Counted from the first letter of the stretch, positions 36,628-45,345 are shown. The stretch is 61,576 nucleotides of DNA from Chloroflexota bacterium (GCA_016202545.1 JACQON010000014.1:1-61576); one strand, 5' to 3'. Notes: generated from the sequence alone by a model not told the origin. Program-made: numbers and translations.

Positions 36628-37833
36628 TCATTTGACGGCTGATGAGGGCACCCTTCTGCTGAGCAGGGCTTCTATTCCCGGCAGAGTCTGGCCGCTGAGA
36701 AACCTGAGCGAAGCCCCGCCGCCGGTTGAGACAAAAGACATTTTGTCAGACAGCTTTATCTGGGCGACTACCTCGGCGGTTGACCCGCCGCCGATGATGG
36801 TATTAGCTTTTAAGCCGGCGAGGAGGTTGGCCATGCTCCTGGTGCCTTCGGCAAATCCCGCCTCGTATATGCCCATGGGGCCGTTCCAGAAGACCGTGTG
36901 GCACTTCTTCAGTTCGCGGGAGAAAGCCTCGATGGTCTGGGGGCCTATGTCTACTATCCTGGAGTTTTGCGGTATGCTGTCAACAGGCACTGCCGTGGCC
37001 CTGGCTCTGGAGGTCTCTTCAGCTACCAGCACATCGACCGGAAGCATCAGGCGTGCACTGTTCCCCGCCATCTTCGCCATCAGGCCGCCGGCGGTGCTAA
37101 GCATATCCAGCTCGACCAGCGACCGGCCGATTTCATGGGAGCGGGCTTTGAGGAAGATGGCCGCCATTCCGCCTCCGATGAGGAGCAAGTCCACCTTATC
37201 CGCGATGTTCTCCATCATGGCGACCTTATCGCTTATCTTGGCCCCGCCAAGAAGCGCGGCGAAAGGTCGGGAGGGGCGGTACAAAATGCCCTCCAGCGTC
37301 TGCACCTCTTTCACCACCAGCAAGCCGGCTACTGACGGCAGGTACTTGGTGATGCCCACTATGGAAGCGTGGGCGCGGTGGCTGGCACCGAAGGCGTCGT
37401 TTACGTATATGTCGGCCAGCCGGCTGAGAGCCCTGGCGAAGGAGTCATCGTTCGCCTCCTCCTCGGGATGAAAGCGCACATTTTCCAGGAGCAGAACTTC
37501 CCCCGCTCCCAGCTCTGCCACTGCTTTCTCCACCCCGGCGCCAACGCAATCGGTGGCAACCGCCACCGGCTGGCCCAGGAGCTGCGACAGGCGCTGGCCA
37601 ACGATGCCAAGACGCAGTTTCTCGACCACTTTGCCCTTGGGACGTCCCAGGTGAGAGCACAGGATAACCCGGGCCGCCTGGCTGGTAAGGTAGTTGATGG
37701 TAGGCAGGCTGGCCCTGATGCGGGTATCGTCCATGAGCGCCCCGGTGGCTTCGTCAAGTGGGACGTTGAAATCAACCCTGACCAGCACTCTTTTCCCGGT
37801 AACCGGTACGTCTTTGACTGTTAGTTTGTTCAT
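36628..37833 (-). CDS. pgk: Phosphoglycerate kinase
   Basis: 401 residues. KRVLVRVDFNVPLDE, ENVRFHPEEEAND, GASHRAHASIVG, GGAKISDKV and the C-terminal nucleotide site IIGGGSTAEVV and STGGGASLRFLSG are all present, so the enzyme is complete. AGGTAGGTGA precedes the ATG. galU lies upstream on the same strand and glgC further downstream; a gluconeogenic/glycogen context is plausible. Confidence 0.97.
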   Translation of the reverse strand: MNKLTVKDVPVTGKRVLVRVDFNVPLDEATGALMDDTRIRASLPTINYLTSQAARVILCSHLGRPKGKVVEKLRLGIVGQRLSQLLGQPVAVATDCVGAGVEKAVAELGAGEVLLLENVRFHPEEEANDDSFARALSRLADIYVNDAFGASHRAHASIVGITKYLPSVAGLLVVKEVQTLEGILYRPSRPFAALLGGAKISDKVAMMENIADKVDLLLIGGGMAAIFLKARSHEIGRSLVELDMLSTAGGLMAKMAGNSARLMLPVDVLVAEETSRARATAVPVDSIPQNSRIVDIGPQTIEAFSRELKKCHTVFWNGPMGIYEAGFAEGTRSMANLLAGLKANTIIGGGSTAEVVAQIKLSDKMSFVSTGGGASLRFLSGQTLPGIEALLSRRVPSSAVK

Positions 37834-37891
37834 TCACCTACCTTGATAAGTGGAGCATTCACCCTGAACAGGCCCCGCCTGCTATCAGGGT

Positions 37892-38791
37892 TCACCCTGA
37901 AGGGTTCTCCCTGAAGGGATGCGCCGATGTTTTCAGCAGGGTGTAAAGGTATTCCCTCAGCCCGGGCCCGATATCGGGGTTCTTCAGGGCCAGCGCCAGC
38001 GTTGTCTCCAGCCAGCCTACGGGTGTGCCGGCATCATATCGCTCGCCCTCGAACTCATAGGCATACACCGGATGTTGCTGAAGCAGACGCTTCAGGGCGT
38101 CTGTTAGCTGGATTTCGCCATTTCTGCCTGGCGGAGTTTTCTCCAGCATGGCGAACACCTCCGGCATAAGCACATATCTCCCCATGATGGCCAGGTTTGA
38201 CGGGGCTTCGGACGGATGTGGCTTCTCCAGCAGGTCAGTCACTTTAAAAATGCGCTCGCTCACCTTGTCGGGCTGGATAATACCGTACCGACTGACCTCG
38301 GACTCATCCACTCGCTTGACAGCGACCACGCTGCCCTGGTAGTTCTGGCAGATGTCAACCATGTTCTTAACTACCGTCTCACGCTGCTCAAAGAGGTCAT
38401 CGGGAAGAAACAGGATGAAAGGCTCATCGCCCACCATCCGTTTGGCGGTCAGCACGGCATGGCCCAGGCCAAGCTGCTCCTTCTGCCGGACGTAGCAGAT
38501 GTCAACCATGTTGCACAGGTGCCGCACTTTCTCCAGCAGCCCGGTCTCACCTTTCTGCTCCAGGGCGCGCTCGAGCTCCGGGGAGCGGTCAAAGTAGTCC
38601 TCTATAGCCCGTTTGCTCTGGGCGGTTACGATGATAATAAGCTCGATGCCACAGGCGATGGCTTCCTCTACGCTGTACTGAATAAGGGGCTTGTCCACCA
38701 GGGGCAGCATTTCTTTGGGCTGCGACTTGGTGATAGGGAGGAAGCGCATTCCCCAGCCGGCGGCGGTGATTACAGCCTTTTTTACCCTCAT
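37892..38791 (-). CDS. galU: UTP-glucose-1-phosphate uridylyltransferase
   Basis: 299 residues making UDP-glucose. VKKAVITAAGWGMRFLPITKSQPKEMLPLVDKP is the nucleotidyltransferase loop, and LPDDLFEQRE and GRYVLMPEVFAMLEKTPPG are GalU-specific. The usual Ala-Gly-Leu-Gly-Thr-Arg loop is AAGWGMRF here. GGGGAG precedes ATG 38791. UDP-glucose may supply cell-surface or storage polysaccharide. Confidence 0.94.
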   Translation of the reverse strand: MRVKKAVITAAGWGMRFLPITKSQPKEMLPLVDKPLIQYSVEEAIACGIELIIIVTAQSKRAIEDYFDRSPELERALEQKGETGLLEKVRHLCNMVDICYVRQKEQLGLGHAVLTAKRMVGDEPFILFLPDDLFEQRETVVKNMVDICQNYQGSVVAVKRVDESEVSRYGIIQPDKVSERIFKVTDLLEKPHPSEAPSNLAIMGRYVLMPEVFAMLEKTPPGRNGEIQLTDALKRLLQQHPVYAYEFEGERYDAGTPVGWLETTLALALKNPDIGPGLREYLYTLLKTSAHPFRENPSG

Positions 38792-38853
38792 CGCTCCCCT
38801 TCAGGGTGAACCCTTTTCGGATTGACCTGCGTAAGGCTGGCGGCATTGGCTGT

Positions 38854-39165
38854 CTAGCTCATCTTGCTGAGATAAGCCACCCTCTCTGCGACCCGCCTGG
38901 CTGCCTCCACCCTGCCCGTCGACTGTGCCAGCTCATTTGCCAGCGTTGTGTCTTTGATTATGTCCTTTACCCACTGGCTGAAGTCGCTCTTGCTGGCATT
39001 CGAGTGGTAGGCGAAAGTCTGTTCGGTCATGCCATTGAGAGCATTGCGAAGCTCTATCATGTTACTCAGGATAGCCCCGTCACTGCACCAGAAAGCGTAT
39101 TGCTCAGGCACATCCGCCAACAGCCTCCTCGCTTCCGCCCTTGTCATCTTTGTCATCCTGGCCAT
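38854..39165 (-). CDS. DUF5752-like protein
   Basis: 103 residues resembling DUF5752: LLADVPEQYAFWCSDGAILSNMIEL, then TEQTFAYHSNASKSDFSQWVKDIIKD. Highly helical; AGGAGG precedes the ATG. Function not known. Domains of this kind also occur fused to or next to glycan-metabolism and stress proteins; galU is the next gene downstream. Confidence 0.65.
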   Translation of the reverse strand: MARMTKMTRAEARRLLADVPEQYAFWCSDGAILSNMIELRNALNGMTEQTFAYHSNASKSDFSQWVKDIIKDTTLANELAQSTGRVEAARRVAERVAYLSKMS

Positions 39166-39345
39166 AGGTTACCTCCTTATTTCTCGGCTTATTCCGCTTT
39201 TATCCATATCGTAGCGGTACTGAAGGGTTCTGGAAAGCTACCTGAAAGCTTGAAGCCTTTGGCCACTTCATTAACTATACTACTATTATTATTATACCGC
39301 AGAAGTAGTGACAAATCGATAGCCCTGAGGTTGTTCACCAACACG

Positions 39346-39410
39346 CTGTCATTGCTTCGGGCTTCGGCTCGCAATGACCTGTGGAGTTATCTGCCATGTA
39401 GTTATTAAAC
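39346..39410. repeat. Short dispersed repeat (partner of 241-280)
   Basis: GTCATTGCTTCGGGCTTCGG leads into the 39371-39410 segment that matches 241-280 with four differences. Apart from this copy the gap 39166-39631 shows no gene. AT-rich sequence at 39260-39300 may carry the upstream signals of the flanking genes. Confidence 0.6.
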
Positions 39411-39631
39411 AACCTCCGGGCCTACTGCGGTAAGCACAGTCGTTATTACTTACATTCTAAGCCCCGCCTTGTCCACGCGAACCTGGTAAATATACTTAGA
39501 AAACGTTGTGGCATATACCAGTCTTCTTATACGCGGCATTGGTTGACGGCTATCGGCCAGTTCGCTGGTCAGGTCAGGTAAACATCCATTGACAGGTAAA
39601 TCCCGTGCCCGTAGAATGGGGCGGAGGGCAA

Positions 39632-41026
39632 ATGGCAGCCAGAGAGCGGGCTTATTTTAGAGCGTTCAGGCGGGTAACCACGGTAGTTAACTCGGACGCG
39701 GCGCTCAAGGAGGTGTTGGATGCCATTGTCCGGGGCACCTCCAGGGCCATGCAAGCGGGGGTTTCCCTGGTCTTGCTCGATGCCAGCCGGGAGAAGCTGG
39801 TGCACTGCTGCTCGTGGGGTTTGCCCCGGGCCTATCTTCAGAAGGGCGTGCTCGATGCCCGCCGGAGCCTGGCTGAGGTGGTCACCGGGCAGCCGGTGGC
39901 CATTTCTGACGTCGCCCGGGACGGTCGCATACAGTACTCGGAGCTGGCGGCCAAAGCGGGCATCGTCTCCATGCTGGGCGTGCCGCTGGTGATGAAGGGT
40001 ATGGCGGTGGGCAGCCTGAGGGTCTATTCCAGGCAGCGGACCGAGTTCAGCAAGCAGGAGACCAATTTCGTCACCGCCATGGCCAACCTGGCGGCAGTAG
40101 CTATAGAGAGGGACGTCCAGCGCCAGCCGGGGCCGCCGGCCGGGGCACAGGCTGGCGGCGCGCTCCTCCGGCAGGCAAGAACGGCCGCCTTTGCGCATCC
40201 CAGCGAGGAAGAATTCGCCCGCATACTGGACTTCTATAATGTGGAGTGGATATATGAGCCGCGGTCATTCCCGCTGAGGTGGCAGGGAGATGTGGTGACC
40301 GAGATGTTCACCCCTGACTTCTATCTGCCCGGCTTTGACCTCTATGTGGAGCTTACCGCCCTCAAGCAAAGCCTGGTGACGGAGAAGAACCGCAAGCTTC
40401 GGCGTCTCAGGGAGCTATATCCCGATGTTAGGATAACCCTGCTTTATAAGAAGGACATCCACCGCTTGCTGGCGAAATACGGCTTTGGCCCGCTAGCCCA
40501 GGCTCGCGGCCGCGGCGTTGGCCGGGTGCTGTACTCCAGCGTTGAAATCGAGCAGCAGGTGCGCAAGCTGGCGGAGCAGTTATCCCATGATTACGCTGAC
40601 CGCCATCCCGTCATGGTCGGCGTGCTGCGCGGCGTTTTCTGTTTCATGGCCGACCTGGTCCGCCACATGACCATACCGGTGGATGTGGAGTTCATGGCCA
40701 TATCCTACTACGGTGGAGCTACGACCGCTTCGGTGAAGATTACCAAGGACATGGACCTGAACGCGGCCGGCCGGCATGTCATCATGGTGGAGGACATCGT
40801 GGACACCGGCCTGACGCTGAGCTACCTGCTCAGCCATTTGATGGCCAAGGGGCCGGCCAGCGTCGCCGTTTGCGCGCTTCTGGACAAGAGGGTACGCCGT
40901 ATCGTGAATGTGCCGCTGGACTATATTGGCTTCGAGGTGCCTGATGAGTTCGTGGTGGGCTACGGGCTGGACTACGACGAAGAATACCGTAATCTGCCCT
41001 TTATTGCCATTCTCGGTTCACTCTGA
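39632..41026 (+). CDS. GAF / nuclease-like / hypoxanthine phosphoribosyltransferase triple fusion
   Basis: 464 residues with three domains. About 10-160 is a GAF sensor domain (LKEVLDAIVRGTSRAMQAG, SMLGVPLVMKGMAVGSLRVY, ANLAAVAIERD). About 185-300 is a restriction-endonuclease-like fold: HPSEEEFARILDFYNVEWIYEP, FTPDFYLPGFDLYVELTALK and NRKLRRLRELYPDVRITLL, with PD-x(n)-E preserved but the classic ExK reading ExT. About 310-460 is a complete HPRT: VGVLRGVFCFMADL, ISYYGG, MVEDIVDTGLTLSYLL (PRPP loop), DYIGFEVPDEFVVGYGLDY. ATG 39632 follows GGAGG. Purine salvage is the core activity. A nuclease-like segment before HPRT is known to me in some bacteria; the added GAF looks unusual. Confidence 0.85.
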   Translation: MAARERAYFRAFRRVTTVVNSDAALKEVLDAIVRGTSRAMQAGVSLVLLDASREKLVHCCSWGLPRAYLQKGVLDARRSLAEVVTGQPVAISDVARDGRIQYSELAAKAGIVSMLGVPLVMKGMAVGSLRVYSRQRTEFSKQETNFVTAMANLAAVAIERDVQRQPGPPAGAQAGGALLRQARTAAFAHPSEEEFARILDFYNVEWIYEPRSFPLRWQGDVVTEMFTPDFYLPGFDLYVELTALKQSLVTEKNRKLRRLRELYPDVRITLLYKKDIHRLLAKYGFGPLAQARGRGVGRVLYSSVEIEQQVRKLAEQLSHDYADRHPVMVGVLRGVFCFMADLVRHMTIPVDVEFMAISYYGGATTASVKITKDMDLNAAGRHVIMVEDIVDTGLTLSYLLSHLMAKGPASVAVCALLDKRVRRIVNVPLDYIGFEVPDEFVVGYGLDYDEEYRNLPFIAILGSL

Positions 41027-41107
41027 CGATAATCGGAACGAGTTCAGAGAGGCCCGGCGATAGGGAGGACTCAAGAGGATAGGGTAGGGAACAGCGGTAA
41101 AAACAAC

Positions 41108-41247
41108 CCTCCCAGGTGACCTTCACACCTCGCAACCTTTCAGTCAAGCACCCCTTTTCAGCTTAGGTCTACTCAGTCGTCCTTTTCGGCTTTGGCTTAC
41201 TCGGTTGCTTTCCCGACATGCTGCCAATGTTCCAGCCGCCTGGGAGG
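41108..41247. other. Candidate structured RNA or repeat locus with tandem 28-nt units
   Basis: CCTCCCAGG (41108-41116) and CCTGGGAGG (41239-41247) are perfect 9-bp inverted arms enclosing about 120 bases. Inside are two near-identical units, CTTTTCAGCTTAGGTCTACT at 41154 and CTTTTCGGCTTTGGCTTACT at 41182, with a 28-base period. The period is not a multiple of three and no coding frame with a start signal is seen. It lies between convergent genes (39632-41026 plus, 41349-41855 minus). It matches no RNA family I recognise. Confidence 0.4.
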
Positions 41248-41348
41248 AACTAAAGTTTGCCATATCTCTACGCGGCATGTCAACAGACTTTAAGGCAATA
41301 TAACATATAAGACGGGCAATCAGGGCAAGCCTGCTCGCAAAATCACGT

Positions 41349-41855
41349 CTAATCTCCCTGTTTCCCCGTTTGTTTTCCCTTGAAGCGCTTTTGCAGTATC
41401 AGCTTGTCGTCGCCGGGCTGGTAAAAGTCGGGCAGGTGGGCGACTACCTCGTAACCGTGGGCGGTATGAAAACGCCTGGCTTTATCATACGCCGGCGTAG
41501 ATGATGTCTCGATGAAGGCCAGCCTGGCTCCGGCTTTTCCCATCTCGGTGGCCGCAGCTTCCATAAGGGCGCCGCCTATGCCGTGCCCCTGCTGTTCCCT
41601 GTCCACCACCTCCCAGTATACGTCCCATGTTCCCTGGCACAAGGGGGTTGGGCCGTAACAGATGAAGCCTGCCACCGCCGAGTCAAGCTCAGCCACCAGA
41701 ACATAATAGCCTGACCCGTCGAGGTCATGCAGGTAGCTGTCGATGACCTCCTCCGCCACCGTCACCTCGAAGGGCTTAAACTCTGGCGTATTGCGTAATA
41801 TCTTCACCAGGCTTGGCCTGTCTGCCCGAGCCATGGGACGAATCTTGACGTTCAC
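41349..41855 (-). CDS. GNAT-family N-acetyltransferase
   Basis: About 168 residues. The acetyl-CoA loop REQQGHGIGGALMEAA (Q/RxxGxG/A) and ETSSTPAYDKARRFHTAHGYEV are GNAT motifs A and B. GTG 41855 has GAAGGA seven bases upstream. This start lies 80 bases inside the 3' end of the preceding ATP-grasp gene. It ends a four-gene run with lysine 2,3-aminomutase and two ATP-grasp ligases. Lysine 2,3-aminomutase partners elsewhere include the beta-lysine N-acetyltransferase AblB, so acetylation of a beta-lysine product is a reasonable guess. Confidence 0.8.
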   Translation of the reverse strand: MNVKIRPMARADRPSLVKILRNTPEFKPFEVTVAEEVIDSYLHDLDGSGYYVLVAELDSAVAGFICYGPTPLCQGTWDVYWEVVDREQQGHGIGGALMEAAATEMGKAGARLAFIETSSTPAYDKARRFHTAHGYEVVAHLPDFYQPGDDKLILQKRFKGKQTGKQGD

Positions 41856-42855
41856 TGCTATTTCCTTCCCCGGCCAGCAGCAATATCTTCTCAATGAACT
41901 GGGTGTAGGTCATACCAGTGGCCTCGGCCTGGCGTGCTGCGCCGTTGCCCGGGGATATGTCCGGGTTGGGGTTCATCTCCAGGATGTTCAGGCGCCCTTC
42001 CTGGTCCAGCCGCATATCAACCCTGGCGTAGCCGCAGCAGCCGAGCAGGCGGAAAACACCCAGCGCTGCGGCGGCAACCTGCTCACGCTCTTCAGCCCCG
42101 ACCTCAGCCGGGCAGACCGCCCTGGTGCCTTCAAAGTAGAGGCTGCCGCTTTCCCACTTGGCAGCGAAGGTGAGAATTCTGGGCATTCCCGGCGGTAACG
42201 AATAGACTATTTCCGAGATGGGCAGCACGGTGCCGCTGGCATCGCCCAGGGCGGTTGCGTTAAACTCCCGCCCGTCGATGAACCTCTCTACCAGGGCTTC
42301 GCCACCGTATGAGGCGCTTATTGCTTTCACCTGTCTTTCCAGGGCGAGAAAATCATTTACCAGGCTTTCCGGCGACAGGCCATGGCTGGCATCCTCGCTG
42401 CAGGGCTTGACGATGCATGGGTAGCTGAGATGGAACTGATGTACAGTAGCCGGACTGAGGAGTTGGAAGTCCGGCGTCCGGAATCCGGCAGCTTGCAGCA
42501 TAGTTTTGACCCTGGCCTTGTCCAGGGCCAGCCTGAGCACTGCTGCCGGACAGCCGGTGCAGGGTATGCCAAGCTCCGCCAGCGTCTCCGGCACCAGGGC
42601 TTCAGTATCCGCCTGGCCGCAGAAGCCCTCAAAGAGATTAAACACCAGGTCCACATCCAGCGACCTGAGCTTGCTTCCGGCCTCCCCGGCTGGCGGCACA
42701 AGGGGCGCCAGAGTTACCTCGTAGCCCAGCTCAACCAGGGACTGGTGGACGGCATCAACTGACTGGAGGACGCTGAGCACCGCCTTTTCCTCGCCCAGCG
42801 CATCATAGCGTGAGGAGTGCGGCTGGTTGTAGGCAATGGCTATACGCCCACGCAT
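41776..42855 (-). CDS. ATP-grasp ligase, D-Ala-D-Ala ligase-like (second copy)
   Basis: 359 residues of ATP-grasp fold, D-Ala-D-Ala ligase superfamily. Marks are LVFNLFEGFCGQADTEALVPETLAELGIPCTGC, PCIVKPCSEDASHGLSPESLV, EALVERFIDGREFNATALG, and the Mg site RLNILEMNPNPDIS. The C-terminal end is a hydrophilic tail of about 30 residues overlapping the acetyltransferase gene. The gene overlaps the previous ATP-grasp gene by 16 bases, so they are co-translated. The two paralogues differ enough (e.g. ENPNPDIS vs EVNPLPGLG) to use different substrates. True Ddl activity is unlikely given the context. Confidence 0.85.
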   Translation of the reverse strand: MRGRIAIAYNQPHSSRYDALGEEKAVLSVLQSVDAVHQSLVELGYEVTLAPLVPPAGEAGSKLRSLDVDLVFNLFEGFCGQADTEALVPETLAELGIPCTGCPAAVLRLALDKARVKTMLQAAGFRTPDFQLLSPATVHQFHLSYPCIVKPCSEDASHGLSPESLVNDFLALERQVKAISASYGGEALVERFIDGREFNATALGDASGTVLPISEIVYSLPPGMPRILTFAAKWESGSLYFEGTRAVCPAEVGAEEREQVAAAALGVFRLLGCCGYARVDMRLDQEGRLNILEMNPNPDISPGNGAARQAEATGMTYTQFIEKILLLAGEGNSSERQDSSHGSGRQAKPGEDITQYARV

Positions 42856-43844
42856 TGCGGATACCTCCTACGGGCGGCATCCAGCACCGCAGCTATCAGC
42901 TCCTGGTGGCTCCAGCCCATCTTCTGCGCCATAATCACCAGGTCGCTGTGTCTGCCCAGGCCGGGCAGGGGGTTTACCTCCAGGAAATAGGGGACACCTT
43001 CCGGGCTGACCCTGAAGTCCAGACGGGCGAAGTCCCGGCATCCGAGCGCCTGGAAAGCCCTCAGGCTGGAAGTCCTGAGCCGCTCCAGGACCTGGTCACT
43101 GAACCGGGCCGGACACTCATAGTCAACCAGCCTCTGATAATCGCGTTTTACCTCAACCGAGTAGATGAAATAGTCCTGGTTCGTCTTGGGCAGGATGCGC
43201 ATCATGCCCAAGACCTTGGGAGGCGAGTTGCCTACCATGCCCACGGTGACTTCATCGCCGGCGATGAACTCCTCAACCATCACCGGTTGACCATATTGTC
43301 TAAGTAGCGTCTCCATCGCCTCAGTCGCCTGCTCCGGGGTATTAACTACCGAGCTGGAGCGGATACCCTTGCTTGAGCCCTCATACGCCGGTTTGACTAT
43401 GGCTGGGAAGCCGAAGCCGCTCCATGGTGTCAGGCGAAGTTCATCCCTATCGGCTACCGCCTGCCATTCCGGTGTGGAGACCCCGGCCAACACAGCCAGC
43501 TTTTTGGCCAGTGGCTTGTCCAGGCAGATGGTCAGGCACTGTGGGTCTGAGCCGGAATAGGGTATACCCAGCATCTCCAGGATGGCGGGCACCTGGGCTT
43601 CACGGCTGCGATGTCTGCCCCGCCCCTCGGCGATGTTAAACACCACGTCCACGTTGTGGCCGAGGATATTGGCAAGAAACTCCTTGCCGCCGCCCAGCAT
43701 TACCACCGAGTGGCCCGTGGTCTCCAGGGCAGCGGCTATAAGCTCTACCGTTTCCGAGGAATCGTATTCCTCCAGGGCATCATCGGGGGCAGTATGCTCG
43801 ACTGCCACCGCTTGCTTAAGGTCGTACGACAGCCCTATTCGCAT
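42840..43844 (-). CDS. ATP-grasp ligase, D-Ala-D-Ala ligase-like (first copy)
   Basis: 334 residues, same superfamily. VDVVFNIAEGRGRHRSREAQ, PAILEMLGIPYSGSDPQCL, FPAIVKPAYEGSSKGIRSSSVV (ATP phosphate loop), PVMVEEFIAGDEVTVGMVG and VPYFLEVNPLPGLGRHSDLV (metal ligands) are visible. Its start overlaps the lysine 2,3-aminomutase gene by 29 bases. Gene order and overlaps say it acts in one pathway with the aminomutase. It most likely ligates an amine or amino acid (beta-lysine?) to a carboxylate via acyl-phosphate. Confidence 0.87.
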   Translation of the reverse strand: MRIGLSYDLKQAVAVEHTAPDDALEEYDSSETVELIAAALETTGHSVVMLGGGKEFLANILGHNVDVVFNIAEGRGRHRSREAQVPAILEMLGIPYSGSDPQCLTICLDKPLAKKLAVLAGVSTPEWQAVADRDELRLTPWSGFGFPAIVKPAYEGSSKGIRSSSVVNTPEQATEAMETLLRQYGQPVMVEEFIAGDEVTVGMVGNSPPKVLGMMRILPKTNQDYFIYSVEVKRDYQRLVDYECPARFSDQVLERLRTSSLRAFQALGCRDFARLDFRVSPEGVPYFLEVNPLPGLGRHSDLVIMAQKMGWSHQELIAAVLDAARRRYPQCVGV

Positions 43845-45252
43845 CTCTGTCTCCTGCGGTCTCTAATTGCTGCTGGGCAAAATCAAATAGCGTGCTGGTC
43901 GGTAGAGCCTGCCGGGGCCGACGCTTCTGCCGCTGGTTCCGGGCATACGCAGGATTGCGGTAGTGAAAAACGTGGCCCTGATAGTTTCTCAATAGGATTT
44001 CTTCTTCCGCCTCCGTCAGCATGTAGTTCGGCTGAAGGGGGACTTTACCGCCGCCATCAGGCAGGTCTACTACAAAGGTAGGCACGGCCAGCCCCGAGGT
44101 ATGGCCGCGCATCCCCTCGATTATGCTTAGTCCCACCTCTACCGGCGTGCGCAGGTGCTCCGTGCCCTGAACCTCATCGCACTGGAAAAGATAGTAAGGG
44201 CGCACCTTTATTCTGAGAAGTCCGTGACACAGCTTCATCTGCGTGTGAAGGTCGTCATTTACGCCACGCAGCAGGACGGACTGGTTGCTTACCGGGACGC
44301 CGCTCCGCAGCAGCCGGTCACAGGCGGCGGCGGCCTCGGGCGTTAGCTCACGGGGGTGGTTGAAGTGGGTGTTAAGCCAGATTGGGCCATACCTGGACAG
44401 CATGGCGCACAGCTCGGCGTCTATGCGCTGGGGCAGCACTACCGGAAACCTGGTGCCGATACGGATTATTTCAATGTGAGCGATTCCCCTGACCCTGGAG
44501 ATGATGTCCTCCAGGCGATGGTTGGAAAGCGTCAGCGGGTCGCCGCCGGAGATAACGACATCCCGGATGTTGTTGTTCTGCCGCAGGTAGTCCAGCATGG
44601 CGTCAATATCGTCCGCCGTGCGCACCCAGCCGCCGTGTCGCCATTCCCGTTTGCGTGTGCAGTGACGGCAAAGCATAGGGCAGAGATTGGTGACCACCAT
44701 CAGCACCCGGTCCGGATAGCGGTGAACCAGGCCGGGGACTACGGCATCCCGTCTCTCCTCCAGCGGGTCTTCGCAGCCCATCATGCCCATAGTTACCTCA
44801 AGGATGGAGGGTATGGCCTGTTTCCTGATGGGGTCATCGGGGTCATCGGGGTTGATGAGGGACAGATAATGGGGTGTGATGGAGAGGGGGTAGCGGGTAG
44901 TCACCACCTTGAGCTGCGCTTGCTCTTCAGGCGATAGGGGGATGAATCTGGTCAGTTCTTCGACAGTGGTTATCCTGTTGCGGAAATGCCACTTCCAATC
45001 GCTCCAGGCGTCATCTGCTATGTGGCCGAAAAATCTGTGTCTACCGTGGGGCTTATTACTGGGAGGTTCCTCTTCTTGCTGGCCGAAAACAGCCATTTTA
45101 CTCGGTGGAGGTTCTTCTACCTCTGTACCACTGGGGCTTTCCGTGTTAGCTTGTTCTCTGTTGACCGTGAGTTGATTTTTAGTAACCACCGTTTGTCCTT
45201 TGCTTTCCTCCTTCGATTGGTATTTTCGGTGAACTAATATGCAGGAAACCAT
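43816..45252 (-). CDS. kamA: Lysine 2,3-aminomutase (radical SAM, PLP)
   Basis: Converts L-lysine to beta-lysine. In the 478-residue frame the radical-SAM cysteines are C191, C195, C198. R200, D359, D396 and PLP-lysine K403 lie 2, 161, 198 and 205 residues after the last Cys. These spacings equal those of C132, R134, D293, D330 and K337 in the Clostridium enzyme. The two aspartates bind the substrate epsilon-amine and are replaced in glutamate 2,3-aminomutase, so lysine is the likely substrate. The first 70 residues are disordered-looking; a GTG at 45189 is an alternative start. A promoter lies at 45318-45345. Confidence 0.9.
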   Translation of the reverse strand: MVSCILVHRKYQSKEESKGQTVVTKNQLTVNREQANTESPSGTEVEEPPPSKMAVFGQQEEEPPSNKPHGRHRFFGHIADDAWSDWKWHFRNRITTVEELTRFIPLSPEEQAQLKVVTTRYPLSITPHYLSLINPDDPDDPIRKQAIPSILEVTMGMMGCEDPLEERRDAVVPGLVHRYPDRVLMVVTNLCPMLCRHCTRKREWRHGGWVRTADDIDAMLDYLRQNNNIRDVVISGGDPLTLSNHRLEDIISRVRGIAHIEIIRIGTRFPVVLPQRIDAELCAMLSRYGPIWLNTHFNHPRELTPEAAAACDRLLRSGVPVSNQSVLLRGVNDDLHTQMKLCHGLLRIKVRPYYLFQCDEVQGTEHLRTPVEVGLSIIEGMRGHTSGLAVPTFVVDLPDGGGKVPLQPNYMLTEAEEEILLRNYQGHVFHYRNPAYARNQRQKRRPRQALPTSTLFDFAQQQLETAGDRDANRAVVRP

Positions 45253-45317
45253 TGTACTGACATAACTTTCCTGTTACAATATACCGGCAAGGTCATGCAC
45301 GAAACCTGTTTCCTAAC

Positions 45318-45345
45318 ATTATACATGACTTGACCCGTTTGTCAA
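45318..45345 (-). promoter_or_regulatory. Near-consensus promoter of the kamA cluster
   Basis: On the minus strand TTGACA (45345-45340), a 16-base spacer, and TATAAT (45323-45318), with TG directly before the -10. Both hexamers are perfect consensus. It points at kamA, whose ATG 45252 lies about 60 bases beyond the predicted start of transcription. Confidence 0.75.
45330..45345. promoter_or_regulatory. Palindromic operator candidate
   Basis: TTGACCCGTTTGTCAA contains inverted TTGAC/GTCAA arms with six bases between. One arm is the -35 element of the kamA promoter. A bound dimer would block RNA polymerase. The divergent winged-helix gene at 45415 is the natural candidate repressor. Confidence 0.45.

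Noticed and set aside
41040-41130. T-box-like GGGTAGGGAACAGCGG sequence
   Set aside because: It departs from the T-box antiterminator core, and no tRNA-synthetase or amino-acid gene lies downstream.
42840-43844. Peptidoglycan D-Ala-D-Ala ligase (ddl) call
   Set aside because: The fold fits, but the double copy and tight coupling to kamA and a GNAT argue for another ligation; kept as ATP-grasp ligase.
43816-45252. Glutamate 2,3-aminomutase
   Set aside because: Asp occupies both positions that bind the lysine epsilon-amine (D359, D396); glutamate-specific enzymes have Lys and Asn there.
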